This document shows positions 16,981-25,176 of a DNA stretch of 64,000 bases, piece by piece. The notes under the pieces were generated by a model, which was not told the DNA's origin, searched no databases, and saw only the letters and a list, made by a program, of their open reading frames with translations. The position numbers were made by a program, and so were the translations under genes. This DNA comes from CAZKJL01 sp964553135. Its GTDB lineage: Bacteria; Patescibacteriota; Gracilibacteria; Peribacterales; Peribacteraceae. Numbering within the stretch: the first letter of the stretch is position 1; every line of letters starts with the position of its first letter. Where the stretch lies: assembly GCA_964553135.1 (NCBI GenBank), contig CAZKJL010000001.1:682001-746000 (forward strand). Direction: 5' to 3'.

Positions 16981-17418
16981 TTATCCGATCCAGGCGTGCA
17001 TGATGGCGCCCATGATGCAGAGTGAGACGAGCGGGTACCACGTGTCGATAAGGAAGAGCTTGAGCGACTTGTGCGTGTAGGCGTAACTCGTGGCGAACAC
17101 CGTGCCCGTGAAAGCGATCCAGAGCAGGACGATCATGGCGATGACGTCGCCGTAACCGGCAACCGGCACCACGGCCAGAATCGTTCCGACGATCGTCGCT
17201 TGAACGATGCCGCTGATGACGCTCGTGGCGATGGCCGGAGCCATGGCCTTCTTCGCCTCTTTCTTGGAAACCTTGTCCACACCGCTCAGCTTGTACCACG
17301 CCTTGCCGAACAGAGGACCGAACCAGAGCATACCGAGCGCCATGTGCGCGACGAGACAAAGCAGGATCGCAAGCGGATACGCCTTGGCGAACAGCAGCGC
17401 GGAGAGAAAGATATCCAT
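16981..17418 (-). CDS. DUF1761-type membrane protein
   Basis: 145 aa with four hydrophobic helices. AHMALGMLWFGPLFGKAWYKLSG near the start and TGTVFATSYAYTHKSLKLFLIDTWYPLVSLCIMGAIMHAW at the end match the DUF1761 family (conserved MxWFGPLFG and W/Y-rich end). Its stop abuts the start of the following signal-peptide gene, so it probably leads that operon. Function unknown. Confidence 0.75.
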   Translation of the reverse strand: MDIFLSALLFAKAYPLAILLCLVAHMALGMLWFGPLFGKAWYKLSGVDKVSKKEAKKAMAPAIATSVISGIVQATIVGTILAVVPVAGYGDVIAMIVLLWIAFTGTVFATSYAYTHKSLKLFLIDTWYPLVSLCIMGAIMHAWIG

Positions 17419-17575
17419 GAGAGAAAAGGGAAAGAAGGGAGAGAAATGAATGTTATTTTTTTCGGGCGCTTGAGTGCTCAACACTGCTTGCACTCCGTTC
17501 CAACGCCATGGTGCAGCTCTGACAGCAAACGTTGTCCATGGACGTCAGTATCTCATTCTTTTGCGCTTCGAAGGA

Positions 17576-17604
17576 TTGCAAAATTCACCGGTTCTGGTTA
17601 AATA
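17576..17604 (+). promoter_or_regulatory. Promoter of the 207-aa gene
   Basis: TTGCAA (17576-17581), 17-bp spacer, TAAATA (17599-17604), ending 5 bp before the ATG at 17610. This implies a leaderless mRNA. The region from 17419 to 17575 holds GGGAAAG-type low-complexity DNA and nothing else I can identify. Confidence 0.55.
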
Positions 17605-17609
17605 TACCA

Positions 17610-18233
17610 ATGAGAAAAACGAGCTACATAGAGAGTAATGGCGCACAGAAAAGAGGTGGCGAGATCGCACGCAGCACTGTGCGTCACATGATTGCCATGG
17701 CATCTGAAATTGCTGAACAAAAATTGCTTTCACAAAGTGCGGAAATTTTAAACAGGATCAATGCACTCGGAGAAACTTTTTCAGATATTGCTCGTGCAAT
17801 GATTCCTGAAGTAACCCAGCATTCACTGAATCTTGGGCAAATGGCAGTTGCAAGAGCAGTTAGAGAATTGTTTTCAGAAGATGAGTACGCAGTTCTCGCT
17901 GCGAAAAATAAATTAAAAGGCGCATCCAAAGGCGGCTCGTCTTTTCATCCAGTGGGTTTCGATCCCAGAAAAGAGAAATTTACTCCCAATGGACATCGTC
18001 CGCTTTGGCCGGATGAAGAACTTCAAGCATTGAAGGAAATGAAGGCTGACCAAACAGGTGCTTACCTTTACAAGGGCGGGCTCCACGATGGTAGGCCATC
18101 CTTCACATATATTGCATCATTGCTCAATGAACGTTTCAGGGACATTCGCCCTTCTCGTACGGCAAATGCTTGCAAGAGAATGTGGGATCGACTCGTTGAG
18201 TCTGACGGAAATGAAGAGTCTCTGGCTCAATAA
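17610..18233 (+). CDS. Hypothetical protein with C-terminal Myb/SANT-like segment
   Basis: 207 aa, in clearly lower-GC DNA than its neighbours (codons such as AAA, GAA, ATT dominate), suggesting transfer. The N-terminal part is helical. The C-terminal 70 residues read LWPDEELQALKEMKADQ ... SFTYIASLLNERF ... TANACKRMWDRL, with spaced W/L/I/W positions like a Myb/SANT helix-turn-helix (W..eE...L, IA..L, R...C...W). A DNA-binding role is inferred from that pattern only. Start at MRKTSYIES is supported by the promoter 5 bp upstream. Confidence 0.6.
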   Translation: MRKTSYIESNGAQKRGGEIARSTVRHMIAMASEIAEQKLLSQSAEILNRINALGETFSDIARAMIPEVTQHSLNLGQMAVARAVRELFSEDEYAVLAAKNKLKGASKGGSSFHPVGFDPRKEKFTPNGHRPLWPDEELQALKEMKADQTGAYLYKGGLHDGRPSFTYIASLLNERFRDIRPSRTANACKRMWDRLVESDGNEESLAQ

Positions 18234-18260
18234 TGAATTCCTCCCTAGGATAAGCCCGTT

Positions 18261-18327
18261 CGGGACGTAGCTCAGTTGCCCAGTCCCGCTCCGCGGGACG
18301 TCATCTAAGAAAGTGCGCTCGTCCCGA
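18261..18327 (+). other. tRNA-like element upstream of tRNA-Pro
   Basis: Its first 18 nt (18261-18278) are identical to the start of the tRNA-Pro gene. A 7-bp hairpin with TCC triloop follows (18283-18299), then ATCTAAGAAAG (18303-18313), then CGTCCCG-A (18320-18327), which pairs perfectly with the starting CGGGACG. Layout and spacing match the element before tRNA-Val (5403). Two stem pairs change together between the copies (A-T to C-G, G-T to G-C) and the closing stem follows its own tRNA. Confidence 0.72.
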
Positions 18328-18353
18328 TTGTTCATTTCTACCCTTTCGTTTGT

Positions 18354-18429
18354 CGGGACGTAGCTCAGTTGGTAGAGCGCCTGGTTTGGGACCAGGAGGC
18401 CGCGAGTTCGAGCCCCGCCGTCCCGACCA
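18354..18429 (+). tRNA. tRNA-Pro (anticodon TGG), CCA encoded
   Basis: Acceptor CGGGACG/CGTCCCG, D arm GCTC/GAGC, anticodon stem CCTGG/CCAGG with loop TTTGGGA (anticodon TGG), variable AGGCC, T arm GCGAG-TTCGAGC-CCCGC (one A-C mismatch at the fourth pair), discriminator A, encoded CCA. It lies in the low-GC island between the Myb-like and SRA-HNH genes. Confidence 0.96.
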
Positions 18430-18454
18430 TCATTCGATCATTCTTACGAGCTCC

Positions 18455-18496
18455 GGTTTGGGACCATGCCGCGCGCGAAGCGGAGCCCCGTCCCGA
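18455..18496 (+). pseudogene. Degenerate 3'-half copy of tRNA-Pro
   Basis: GGTTTGGGACCA (18455-18466) repeats the anticodon loop of the tRNA-Pro gene. GAGCCCCG-TCCCGA (18483-18496) repeats its 3' end with a 3-nt deletion; the middle has diverged. With the 5'-half copy upstream, the intact tRNA gene is framed by two partial copies. Confidence 0.6.
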
Positions 18497-18510
18497 TACA
18501 TTTTTAAATC

Positions 18511-19200
18511 ATGCTCGATCAAATTGTTTCTTATCGGGACATGTGTGATGCCGAAGGAAAGCAAACACTGCAGCGTGGTATGAATTTTAGGTTGAATCCT
18601 AAATATTCAGTTATTTTGATGTCCAGACGCAGCAATGCTCCTTATAGAGATGCGATTCGGGAAGATGGGATTACTATCGAATATGAGGGGCACGATCAGC
18701 CAAGAATTAAAGGCGGAGCAGATCCTAAATTAATAGATCAGCCTCGGACTACAAAAAACGGAGTTTTAACTCAAAATGGGTTATTTATGGCTGCTGTAGA
18801 AGATTATAAAAGCAATAGAAAGCAGTCCGAGCCTGTGAAAGTCTATGAAAAAATATTGGATGGTGTTTGGTCGCTCAAGGGCATGTTCGAACTTGTTGAC
18901 TTTCGATTGCAGAATGACGGGGTGAGAAATGTTTTTCTTTTTGAGTTACAGCTTGCGAAGAACCAAGATTTTGCGAAAGATCAGCCAGTCGATCTAGCTC
19001 ATACACGCCTTATTCCGTCTGAAGTAAAAAGAGAAGTATGGAAGAGAGATGGCGGTCGGTGTGTACTTTGTTCCTCCACAAAAAATTTGCATTTTGATCA
19101 TGATCTACCTTTTTCCAAAGGTGGTACAAGTTTAACGGAAAAAAATATTAAATTGCTTTGTGCGAAATGCAATTTGTCGAAATCGGATAAAATTCAATAA
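18511..19200 (+). CDS. SRA-like domain plus HNH nuclease (modification-dependent restriction candidate)
   Basis: 229 aa in low-GC DNA. Residues about 30-140 resemble an SRA/YDG base-flipping domain (VILMSRRSNAPYRDAIREDG, then KVYEKILDGVWSLKGMFELVDF). The end is an HNH zinc nuclease: KREVWKRDGGRCVLC, LHFDHDLPFSKGG, NIKLLCAKCN, with both CxxC pairs and the central His. SRA-HNH proteins of known function cut DNA carrying modified cytosine; that activity is inferred here. It begins just after the tRNA debris and probably arrived with it. No methylase neighbours it. Confidence 0.75.
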   Translation: MLDQIVSYRDMCDAEGKQTLQRGMNFRLNPKYSVILMSRRSNAPYRDAIREDGITIEYEGHDQPRIKGGADPKLIDQPRTTKNGVLTQNGLFMAAVEDYKSNRKQSEPVKVYEKILDGVWSLKGMFELVDFRLQNDGVRNVFLFELQLAKNQDFAKDQPVDLAHTRLIPSEVKREVWKRDGGRCVLCSSTKNLHFDHDLPFSKGGTSLTEKNIKLLCAKCNLSKSDKIQ

Positions 19201-19217
19201 CTTCTTCTTTTCTCTGC

Positions 19218-19925
19218 ATGCGCTCCTACAAATACTTCGATCTCGTCATGGCCGCGTTCGTCGCGGTCCTCCTTATCTCCAACATCGCGTCGTCGGCCAA
19301 GATCGTGGACTGGGGCGTGTCGTTCTACGGTCTGCGCCTGAGTTTCGATGCGGGAACGCTGCTCTTTCCGTTGAGCTACATCTTCGGTGACATTCTCACC
19401 GAGGTCTACGGTTACGCAAAAAGTCGCAAAGTCATTTGGACCGGCTTCGGTGCGGCGATTCTCCTCAGCGCCACGCTCGCCGTCATTCAGCGTCTTCCCG
19501 GTGAGGCCGCATGGCAGGGCTACGCCGGTGATGCCGCGTTCGGTGCGATCCTCGGGGGCGTCGCGTCCGGTGGCATCATCATCGCCAGTCTCGGCGCATA
19601 TTTCCTCGGTGAATTCAGCAACTCGTTCGTTCTCGCCAAGATGAAAGTGTGGATGAAGGGCCGTCACCTGTGGGTTCGCACCATCGGTTCCACGCTCATC
19701 GGCGAAGGCATCGATTCAACGGTGTTCACGCTCATCGCGTGCGCGCTCGGCGTTTTCCCGTGGGAGATCGCCGCGAGTCTCATCGTCGCCAACTACGTCT
19801 TCAAAGTGGCCATTGAAATTCTGTTCACCCCCGTGACGTACGCCGTCGTCGCGTTCCTCAAGCGCAGTGAGAACGAGGACTACTACGATCGCACGACGAA
19901 CTTCAGTCCATTCAGGCTTTCCTAG
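19218..19925 (+). CDS. yhhQ: Queuosine precursor transporter, YhhQ/VUT family
   Basis: Imports preQ0, preQ1 or queuine for tRNA modification. About six hydrophobic helices in 235 aa. Family features are LISNIASSAKIVDWG, the LFPLSYIFGDILTEVYGYAKSRKVIW segment and the late EGIDSTVFTLIACAL ... VANYVFKVAIEILFTPVTYAVVAFLKR. Together with tgt at 6439 it indicates salvage of the base rather than synthesis. The gene returns to normal GC, marking the right edge of the low-GC island. Its end overlaps the VKOR gene tail to tail by 14 bp. Confidence 0.9.
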   Translation: MRSYKYFDLVMAAFVAVLLISNIASSAKIVDWGVSFYGLRLSFDAGTLLFPLSYIFGDILTEVYGYAKSRKVIWTGFGAAILLSATLAVIQRLPGEAAWQGYAGDAAFGAILGGVASGGIIIASLGAYFLGEFSNSFVLAKMKVWMKGRHLWVRTIGSTLIGEGIDSTVFTLIACALGVFPWEIAASLIVANYVFKVAIEILFTPVTYAVVAFLKRSENEDYYDRTTNFSPFRLS

Positions 19926-20586
19926 AATTTCGGTACGCCCAAACGTGTCCCGCAACCGAAGCAAGAATGATGAGCACGATGGCGGGGAACGACCAGTGCA
20001 TCATCGCTTCTTTCGGCGCAGGCAGCAGCGATAAACCGTGTGCCATGAAGACCGTGAGTCCCACGCTGAATGACACGAAGGAGAAAACTTGAAACGTGGT
20101 GAGGATCCGGCGCTTCTTCGTTCCAAGAACCGGATCGGCGTACGACGCGTCGTCGAGGAAGAAGCACAGTGCGATCATCGTGGACGCGAACGTGGAGAAC
20201 AAGCAGAACGGACAGACGCCGGCGAGTTGCAGCACGCTTGCGAAGTAGAGCCGATAGCTGAAGAAGAGTCCGAGCAGAATCATTGTGCCGATGAACGCGC
20301 GCGCCGCTTTGGAAAACTTCGTTCCGAGCGTGAGCGTCGCGCCGTAGGCGGTGAGGCCGGCGTACCACAGCATGCCGAGCAGCGGATTCGGGATCACGAA
20401 GTAGTGCCCCCACGGACCTTGCACGGTTTTGGTGCAACTCACGAGCGTGTTCACGGTGCATGGCGTCGCCTCACCGGGGTGTGCGAGAGCGGCCAAGTAC
20501 TGGAGCACCAGGTACGTTGCATCGATCATGCCGAGAACGGCACAGGCGGTAAGAATGACGGCGGCGGTTCGGTTTGAGGTACGCAT
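19912..20586 (-). CDS. Vitamin K epoxide reductase (VKOR) family protein
   Basis: Membrane oxidoreductase that reoxidises thiol-disulfide partners using quinone, doing the job of DsbB. 224 aa with about five helices. The loop cysteines CTVNTLVSC and the active-site CPFC (LAGVCPFCLFSTFAS) are present, as is the Ser/Thr-rich helix near it. No thioredoxin-like domain is fused, so the DsbA-type partner must be elsewhere. A minus-strand TATAAT (20599-20594) ends 7 bp before the ATG, another near-leaderless gene. Confidence 0.9.
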   Translation of the reverse strand: MRTSNRTAAVILTACAVLGMIDATYLVLQYLAALAHPGEATPCTVNTLVSCTKTVQGPWGHYFVIPNPLLGMLWYAGLTAYGATLTLGTKFSKAARAFIGTMILLGLFFSYRLYFASVLQLAGVCPFCLFSTFASTMIALCFFLDDASYADPVLGTKKRRILTTFQVFSFVSFSVGLTVFMAHGLSLLPAPKEAMMHWSFPAIVLIILASVAGHVWAYRNSRKA

Positions 20587-20636
20587 AGGCTCCGATTATA
20601 CATCAGTCCGAGACACCGTGTTATGCTGCATCCCTC

Positions 20637-21911
<1,275 letters not shown>

Positions 21912-21912
21912 C

Positions 21913-21941
21913 TTGCTAGAATCATCAAAATGTTCTATAAT
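21913..21941 (+). promoter_or_regulatory. Promoter TTGCTA-N17-TATAAT
   Basis: TTGCTA (21913-21918), 17-bp spacer, TATAAT (21936-21941), 13 bp before the ATG at 21955. It starts at the stop codon of rarA, so the downstream membrane gene has its own promoter and a leader of about 7 nt. Confidence 0.65.
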
Positions 21942-21954
21942 ACAGAAAACACAT

Positions 21955-22539
21955 ATGACCGCCGTCACATCCAATCTTCGGGCTTTCGCGCATGAGCATG
22001 ATGACATCCCGGCGTTCCACGCCGCGTATTTGGTCTGCACGTTTTTGACCGCGGCCATTTTCAACTCGGGATTCTTCGCCGGTCTCATCGCCATTCACAT
22101 GTCCTTGGATTACGTGAAGTACCGCGACGTGCACGGATTCGGGCTTGCCAAGACGATTCGCGGCATGCTGCTCGAAAGCATCGTCGACATCGCGCTGCTC
22201 ATGCTGTCGCTCACGTTCGCCGTGACGCTGAACCACACGTACATGCTCGCGGCACTCAGCGGACTGCTTCGCTCGGAACTCACGCTCGTTCGCGCCATCG
22301 GCACCATCATTCCGCGCATCCAGATTCTGGAGCACTTCCTCTCCATGGCGTTCAACATTCACTCGTACATGAATACCGTGCATCCCTCGCTCGATCGCAA
22401 GCTCACGCGTCTTGAGCGCGTGGCGTTCTGGACCATCGTCGTGTGTGCGTCGATGCTCGTTCTGGTTGCCGTTCTCTTCCGCGGCAACGAACAGGAGCTC
22501 CTCAATATCTTCGCTCGCGAGCTGATCCCGCGGTTCTAG
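21955..22539 (+). CDS. Membrane protein, 194 aa, unknown
   Basis: Not recognised. Four or five hydrophobic segments (HAAYLVCTFLTAAIFNSGFFAGLIAIHMSLD; LLESIVDIALLMLSLTFAVTL; and a late TIVVCASMLVLVAVLF), with the soluble stretch HDIPAFH at the start. The ATG at 21955 is chosen because of the promoter just upstream; a longer reading from 21913 would overlap that promoter. It overlaps the convergent TsaE-HD gene by 4 bp. Confidence 0.65.
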   Translation: MTAVTSNLRAFAHEHDDIPAFHAAYLVCTFLTAAIFNSGFFAGLIAIHMSLDYVKYRDVHGFGLAKTIRGMLLESIVDIALLMLSLTFAVTLNHTYMLAALSGLLRSELTLVRAIGTIIPRIQILEHFLSMAFNIHSYMNTVHPSLDRKLTRLERVAFWTIVVCASMLVLVAVLFRGNEQELLNIFARELIPRF

Positions 22540-23492
22540 AAGGGCGCGCCGTCCGGGAAGAGCACGCGTTCCACCCGTTTCATCTCCAGTCTCCAGTCCT
22601 TGATGGCGGGGACCTCTTTGCCCTTGCCGTAGCGAGCCACGAAGTCGTCGAACCGCTCGTCCAGCGTCACCACTTCGTCGAACTTTGCGCGTTTGTCGCT
22701 GTACGCCAGGATCATTTGTTCGATGGTGATCGGCATGTCGTCACCGCTTTCGGCGTACCCGCGGTGCGTGCGGACGATGCCGCCGATGCCCTCGTATTTT
22801 TTCTCGATGAGAAATTTGTGCGCCGCGTGCTCGTGCGGTTTGCCGTATTTCTTTTGCATGCTGAGCCAAATATCGGACGTGGCTTTTTCGGGCGTGAAGT
22901 TTTCGTCACCCGTGAGTGACGAGAAGTCGACGAATCGCAGCACGTCGTGGAGTTTTGCGGCTGCGCGAACGGCGGCGGGACGCACGATTCTTCCTTGTCC
23001 CAACACTTCCACGGCCACGCGTTCGGCGACACCCGCAACGCAGTCGCAGTGTCGTACGATGTGGTCGGGGAGCCCGGCTTCCCGGCGCCACGCATCGATC
23101 TCGGCGTCGGACGGAATCGGCATGTCGCGGAACTCGAACGTGAGAAGTCGCCCCGTTCCTTCTTCGGTGATGTGTACGTGAATGCCGGCTTCCACGACGT
23201 TCGTTCGGTCGCCCCACTCAATGACGCGGATTCCCGGGAAGTCATCCAGCGCCTCCACGAATTCTTTGGCTTGGTCGGTGCGAAGGCGGTACAGATCGAT
23301 GTGTGACAGGATGCCGTCTCCGTAGCGCTGTTCCAAGGCGTAGGTGGGGCTCGTGACGTGCTGCGCGATACCCAGCCCTTGGGCCAATCCTTGCGAAAAA
23401 GTCGTCTTTCCCGCACCCAGTTCGCCCGTCAAAACCACCGTCAGGGGGCGGTCATACAGGCTGTGAGCCATGGAAAGCCCTGTTTTCCGCAT
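22536..23492 (-). CDS. tsaE: TsaE (t6A synthesis ATPase) fused to an HD-domain hydrolase
   Basis: The N-terminal third is TsaE, the ATPase that supports TsaB/TsaD in making t6A37 in ANN-decoding tRNAs: LTVVLTGELGAGKTTFSQGLAQGLG (Walker A), TSPTYALEQRY, HIDLYRL, IRVIEWGDR. The C-terminal 180 residues form an HD phosphohydrolase: H in VRHCD, the HD pair in AAKLHDVLRF, H in HEHAAH, H in VRTHRGY, D in LAYSDKRAKFDEV. This fusion is not usual for TsaE (about 150 aa alone). Starts at 23540, 23492 and 23471 are possible; 23492 keeps the opposing promoter outside the gene. Confidence 0.85.
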   Translation of the reverse strand: MRKTGLSMAHSLYDRPLTVVLTGELGAGKTTFSQGLAQGLGIAQHVTSPTYALEQRYGDGILSHIDLYRLRTDQAKEFVEALDDFPGIRVIEWGDRTNVVEAGIHVHITEEGTGRLLTFEFRDMPIPSDAEIDAWRREAGLPDHIVRHCDCVAGVAERVAVEVLGQGRIVRPAAVRAAAKLHDVLRFVDFSSLTGDENFTPEKATSDIWLSMQKKYGKPHEHAAHKFLIEKKYEGIGGIVRTHRGYAESGDDMPITIEQMILAYSDKRAKFDEVVTLDERFDDFVARYGKGKEVPAIKDWRLEMKRVERVLFPDGAPF

Positions 23493-23533
23493 CTGGATGT
23501 CATTTGCGGACTGTACGATGCATCGGTCGAATA

Positions 23534-23562
23534 TTGACATAATTTGATAAATCTACTATAAT
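23534..23562 (+). promoter_or_regulatory. Consensus sigma-70 promoter of the M23 gene
   Basis: TTGACA (23534-23539), 17-bp spacer, TATAAT (23557-23562), an exact match to the housekeeping consensus and the best in the window. RNA would start near 23569, giving a leader of about 30 nt. CTACTATAATAGTAG around the -10 is itself palindromic. Confidence 0.85.
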
Positions 23563-23598
23563 AGTAGTGAACAAAAACTCAGATCCCCATCTTACCTC

Positions 23599-25062
23599 AT
23601 GACTTTGAAACGTATCGGATTCCGGGTTCGCGGCGTCTACAAGATGCGAAAGCCTCGCGTCATGAAGATCGCCAAACAGAAGCTTTCCTTTACGGTGGCC
23701 ACGCTGTCGCTCCTGGCTTTCGTCGTGGGCAACATGGTCGGCCAGCACGGTTGGTATTCGTTCTGGAAGACCGTTCTCGGCAAAGAGGACGACTCTCTCA
23801 TCGCGTTCGTCGGAACCGTGTCACCCATCGAGAAGATTCCGGATTACACCCTGTGGTCCCAGTACGGCGGTAGCAAGCAGGTGCATACGTACAGCCAGGC
23901 TCCGAGCCAGGTCCTCAAGGAACTTCCGTCGTACGATCAAACGTCGCTTCGTAATGGCAGCGCATCCAAGCTTGCCCTGCAGGCCTACTCCACGTTGTGG
24001 GAAGGCGGTTACAACTCACCGAACGGAAGTCACGCCGGCGTGGACATCGATGCGCCTCGCGGAACGCCCGTCGTCGCCATCGCAAACGGCGTCGTGGAGA
24101 TGACGAGCGAGCAGAGCTACGGATTCGGAAATCACGTCATGATTCGTCATCCCAACGTGCCCGATGCTTCGAGCGAGGGTGGCAAAACCACGCTCTACTC
24201 CACCTACGCTCACTTGGACGTCGTGCTCGTGTCTCCGGGTGAAGTGGTGCACAAGGGTCAGCAGATCGGAACCGTGGGCAACACGGGCCTCGTCTTCGGA
24301 GCCACGGGTTACCACCTCTATTTCCAGGTCGAAAAGCAGGATGCGCCGTTCCACCCGTACTGGCCGTTCACGAGCGGTGAAATCGCCGCCGACGGCATGA
24401 GCTTCGTGCAGGCCGTGAACAGCACCAAGTACCAGAGTCGCCTCCAGGAATACACGCTCAGCCCCATGGCGTTCGTACAGCAGTACAAGACGTACGTTCG
24501 TCCCAGCGTCGCCACGACCTCGGGCACCGCGGGAGTGGCCGCCGCTCAGGTGAGCACGTCCACGCTCACGGCCGCCGAGCGCATGAAGTCGCTCGCAAAC
24601 ACGCGCCTCAAGCAGCGTTTGGCCAAGGCCGGTCAGACCGCGACCATCGTCGTGCAGGCCGTCAGTTCCTCGGCATCGTCCGTCGTTCAGAAGCCCCAGG
24701 AGGTGACGCAGGTCACCGTCACGGCTGCGGCCGCGCCCGATGTGCCGTCCTCCGGAACGAACACGGACGTCGATCATTTGCGCATCGAGCACTCCGGCAA
24801 AGTGAGCCACGCGTGGCAGAAGGTGCGCATCTTCGCCGTCGACAAACACGGTGACACCGTCGCTTCGCCGTCGTTCTCCGGCAGACTCTACGTCATCTCC
24901 GAATTCGGTGAGGCCGAGATCCGTCCCGCCGAGCTCAGCCCCCTCGACTTCGTAAACGGAGTCGCCACGGTGAACATCCTCTCCCGCAGCAACAAGACGC
25001 TCTTCATTTCCACGAGAGGTGCGTTCACGACGACGAGTGCGCCGATGCTGTACGATCGCTAG
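23599..25062 (+). CDS. M23-family (LytM) peptidase-like protein, likely catalytically altered
   Basis: 487 aa. An N-terminal basic region is followed by one membrane span (SFTVATLSLLAFVVGNMVG), then the LytM fold: SHAGVDIDAPRGTPVVAIANGVVEM gives the HxxxD zinc motif, YAHLDVVLVSPGEVVHKGQQIGTVGNTGLVF is typical. The closing HxH motif (HLHFEV) reads YHLYFQV, so the second His, a zinc ligand, is Tyr. By analogy with EnvC/NlpD it may regulate other wall hydrolases instead of cutting. A Ser/Thr/Ala-rich linker and a C-terminal beta domain follow. Driven by a consensus promoter. Confidence 0.85.
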   Translation: MTLKRIGFRVRGVYKMRKPRVMKIAKQKLSFTVATLSLLAFVVGNMVGQHGWYSFWKTVLGKEDDSLIAFVGTVSPIEKIPDYTLWSQYGGSKQVHTYSQAPSQVLKELPSYDQTSLRNGSASKLALQAYSTLWEGGYNSPNGSHAGVDIDAPRGTPVVAIANGVVEMTSEQSYGFGNHVMIRHPNVPDASSEGGKTTLYSTYAHLDVVLVSPGEVVHKGQQIGTVGNTGLVFGATGYHLYFQVEKQDAPFHPYWPFTSGEIAADGMSFVQAVNSTKYQSRLQEYTLSPMAFVQQYKTYVRPSVATTSGTAGVAAAQVSTSTLTAAERMKSLANTRLKQRLAKAGQTATIVVQAVSSSASSVVQKPQEVTQVTVTAAAAPDVPSSGTNTDVDHLRIEHSGKVSHAWQKVRIFAVDKHGDTVASPSFSGRLYVISEFGEAEIRPAELSPLDFVNGVATVNILSRSNKTLFISTRGAFTTTSAPMLYDR

Positions 25063-25110
25063 TCATTTGTCGCACGCGGATTCGCGTTGCGAACATTGCA
25101 CTTTTTAGGA

Positions 25111-25176
25111 AACCAAAGAAACCTACGAATCCAAAGAATCCAAGGATGCTCGTTGGTTTCCTTGGTTTCTTTGGTT
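25111..25176. terminator. Inverted repeat AACCAAAGAAACC between convergent genes
   Basis: AACCAAAGAAACC (25111-25123) pairs perfectly with GGTTTCTTTGGTT (25164-25176), enclosing more units of the same low-complexity repeat (GAATCCAAAGAATCC). It separates convergent stops of the M23 and WecA-like genes, so terminator function in both directions is likely. Confidence 0.55.
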
